From positions 1 through 64,000 of the forward strand of contig NZ_WIBF01000001.1 in the NCBI RefSeq assembly GCF_009496005.1: DNA of 64,000 nucleotides, given 5' to 3'. Shown in pieces: positions 63,441 through 64,000 of the stretch (positions within the stretch are counted from its first letter, which is position 1; each line of letters starts with the position of its first letter). Position numbers and translations under genes: made by a program. The DNA comes from Tritonibacter litoralis (GTDB taxonomy: Bacteria; Pseudomonadota; Alphaproteobacteria; Rhodobacterales; Rhodobacteraceae). The notes under the pieces are model-generated. The model searched no databases, was not told where the DNA came from, and was given only the letters and a program-made list of their open reading frames with translations.

Positions 63441-64000
63441 GCCCTACGGTAAGCTGGCGTTTCGCGAAGCTGGGTCTGGGAGGGCGGTTGTTCTGATCCA
63501 TGGTGTCGGCATGCAGTCCGCTGCGTGGATGCCACAGATTGAAGCGCTGTCCAGAACACATCGCGTAATCGCTTTCGACATGCCGGGCCATGGCGGATCT
63601 GCACCGCTTCGATGTGATGCACAGCTTCCTGACTTTGTTGGCTGGCTGCAGGCGGCGCTTGGTGCTCTCGGTCTGGAACGGGTCAGCCTTGCCGGACACT
63701 CCATGGGTGCGCTGATCGCGTTGGGGTTTGCGGCGACCCACCAAGCGAAGTTGGATCGTGTGGCTCTGCTGAACGCGGTGTATTGCCGTTCACCAGAAGC
63801 CCGTACTGCGGTGGAGAAACGCGCAATTCAAATCCGTGATGGTGTGCTTGATCTAGAAACACCGCTGGCACGGTGGTTTGGTGACACACCAGTCGAACTG
63901 AACGCCCGTGCGCAAGTGTCAGGTTGGCTTTCTGAGGTGAACCCCCATGGCTATGGGACAGCCTATGATGCCTTCGCACGCGGCGACACGACCTACGCTG
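63412..64000 (+). CDS. Alpha/beta hydrolase, partial at window end
   Basis: Starts at ATG 63412 (AAAGGAAC upstream), inside the end of the DUF1185 gene; 196 residues are visible. VVLIHGVGMQSAAWMPQI holds the oxyanion HG, FDMPGHGGS follows, and SLAGHSMGALIALGFAA is the nucleophile elbow (Ser about 96). It probably hydrolyses an ester, enol-lactone or C-C bond in the pathway of this cluster. The acid and His parts of the triad lie beyond the window. Confidence 0.85.
   Translation, partial: MTLTTLQLSEPYGKLAFREAGSGRAVVLIHGVGMQSAAWMPQIEALSRTHRVIAFDMPGHGGSAPLRCDAQLPDFVGWLQAALGALGLERVSLAGHSMGALIALGFAATHQAKLDRVALLNAVYCRSPEARTAVEKRAIQIRDGVLDLETPLARWFGDTPVELNARAQVSGWLSEVNPHGYGTAYDAFARGDTTYA

Noticed and set aside
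1-64000. CRISPR array, prophage, toxin-antitoxin or defence system
   Set aside because: No regularly spaced repeats, phage structural genes, Cas or known defence domains were seen.

Overview
The window looks like chromosomal DNA of a Roseobacter-group alphaproteobacterium (Rhodobacteraceae). The base composition is GC-rich. The gene content points the same way: soxBDAG heterotetrameric sarcosine oxidase, yajC-secD-secF followed by an Mth938-like gene and ccmABCDG, DUF1289-ruvX-ccmI, and a riboswitch-controlled thiamine operon with a pyrimidine transporter. The genus cannot be fixed from the sequence alone. There is no rRNA, CRISPR array, intact insertion sequence or prophage. One tRNA (Asn) is present.

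Layout. 1-230: start of acs, cut by the window edge. 385-8488: an 11-gene, tightly overlapping minus-strand thiamine operon (thiD-thiO-thiS-thiG-thiE-thiF-like-thiY-tenA-thiZ-tenA_E-thiX) behind a TPP riboswitch at about 8583-8668. It makes the thiazole and salvages the pyrimidine, and it lacks thiC. 9039-11180: a chemoreceptor with a nitrate/nitrite-sensing type domain. 11351-15618: tRNA-Asn, dusA, a TauE/SafE transporter, and DUF1289-ruvX-ccmI on the other strand. 15804-21095: soxBDAG. 21202-25030: a small secreted protein, sodB, a LysR regulator divergent from an SbtA-like bicarbonate-transporter homologue, and a LOG-family protein. 25151-30345: a LysM protein, an Atm1-type ABC exporter, an EF-hand peptide and an Stf0-like sulfotransferase. 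30449-35474: an RND efflux pump and its adaptor, with a 20-bp inverted repeat upstream. 35744-39331: YfgM-like, bamB and der, as in Escherichia coli. 39535-42497: a membrane desaturase, a helix-hairpin-helix/H1-like protein and serS. 42718-49030: yajC-secDF, Mth938-like and ccmABCDG. 49109-60960: mixed genes, including DUF1223, an LpxL-like acyltransferase, a FliG homologue, purB, a hydrolase-OsmC fusion, Nudix, DUF3445, a lytic transglycosylase and a short Hsp70. 61341-64000: an accessory catabolic-looking cluster of CMD, DUF1330 and a GntR regulator, divergent from DUF1185 and an alpha/beta hydrolase.

Function. Most of the window is housekeeping: cofactor supply, cytochrome c maturation, protein export, outer-membrane assembly and one-carbon amine use. 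The parts that most deserve a second look are four. First, the thiamine operon carries two different TenA types and a ThiF-like protein without its zinc cysteines. Second, the last 2.7 kb has a promoter overlapped by a perfect GntR-type palindrome. Third, a FliG homologue stands alone. Fourth, an SbtA-like transporter sits beside its own LysR regulator. No wholly new defence or mobile system was seen.
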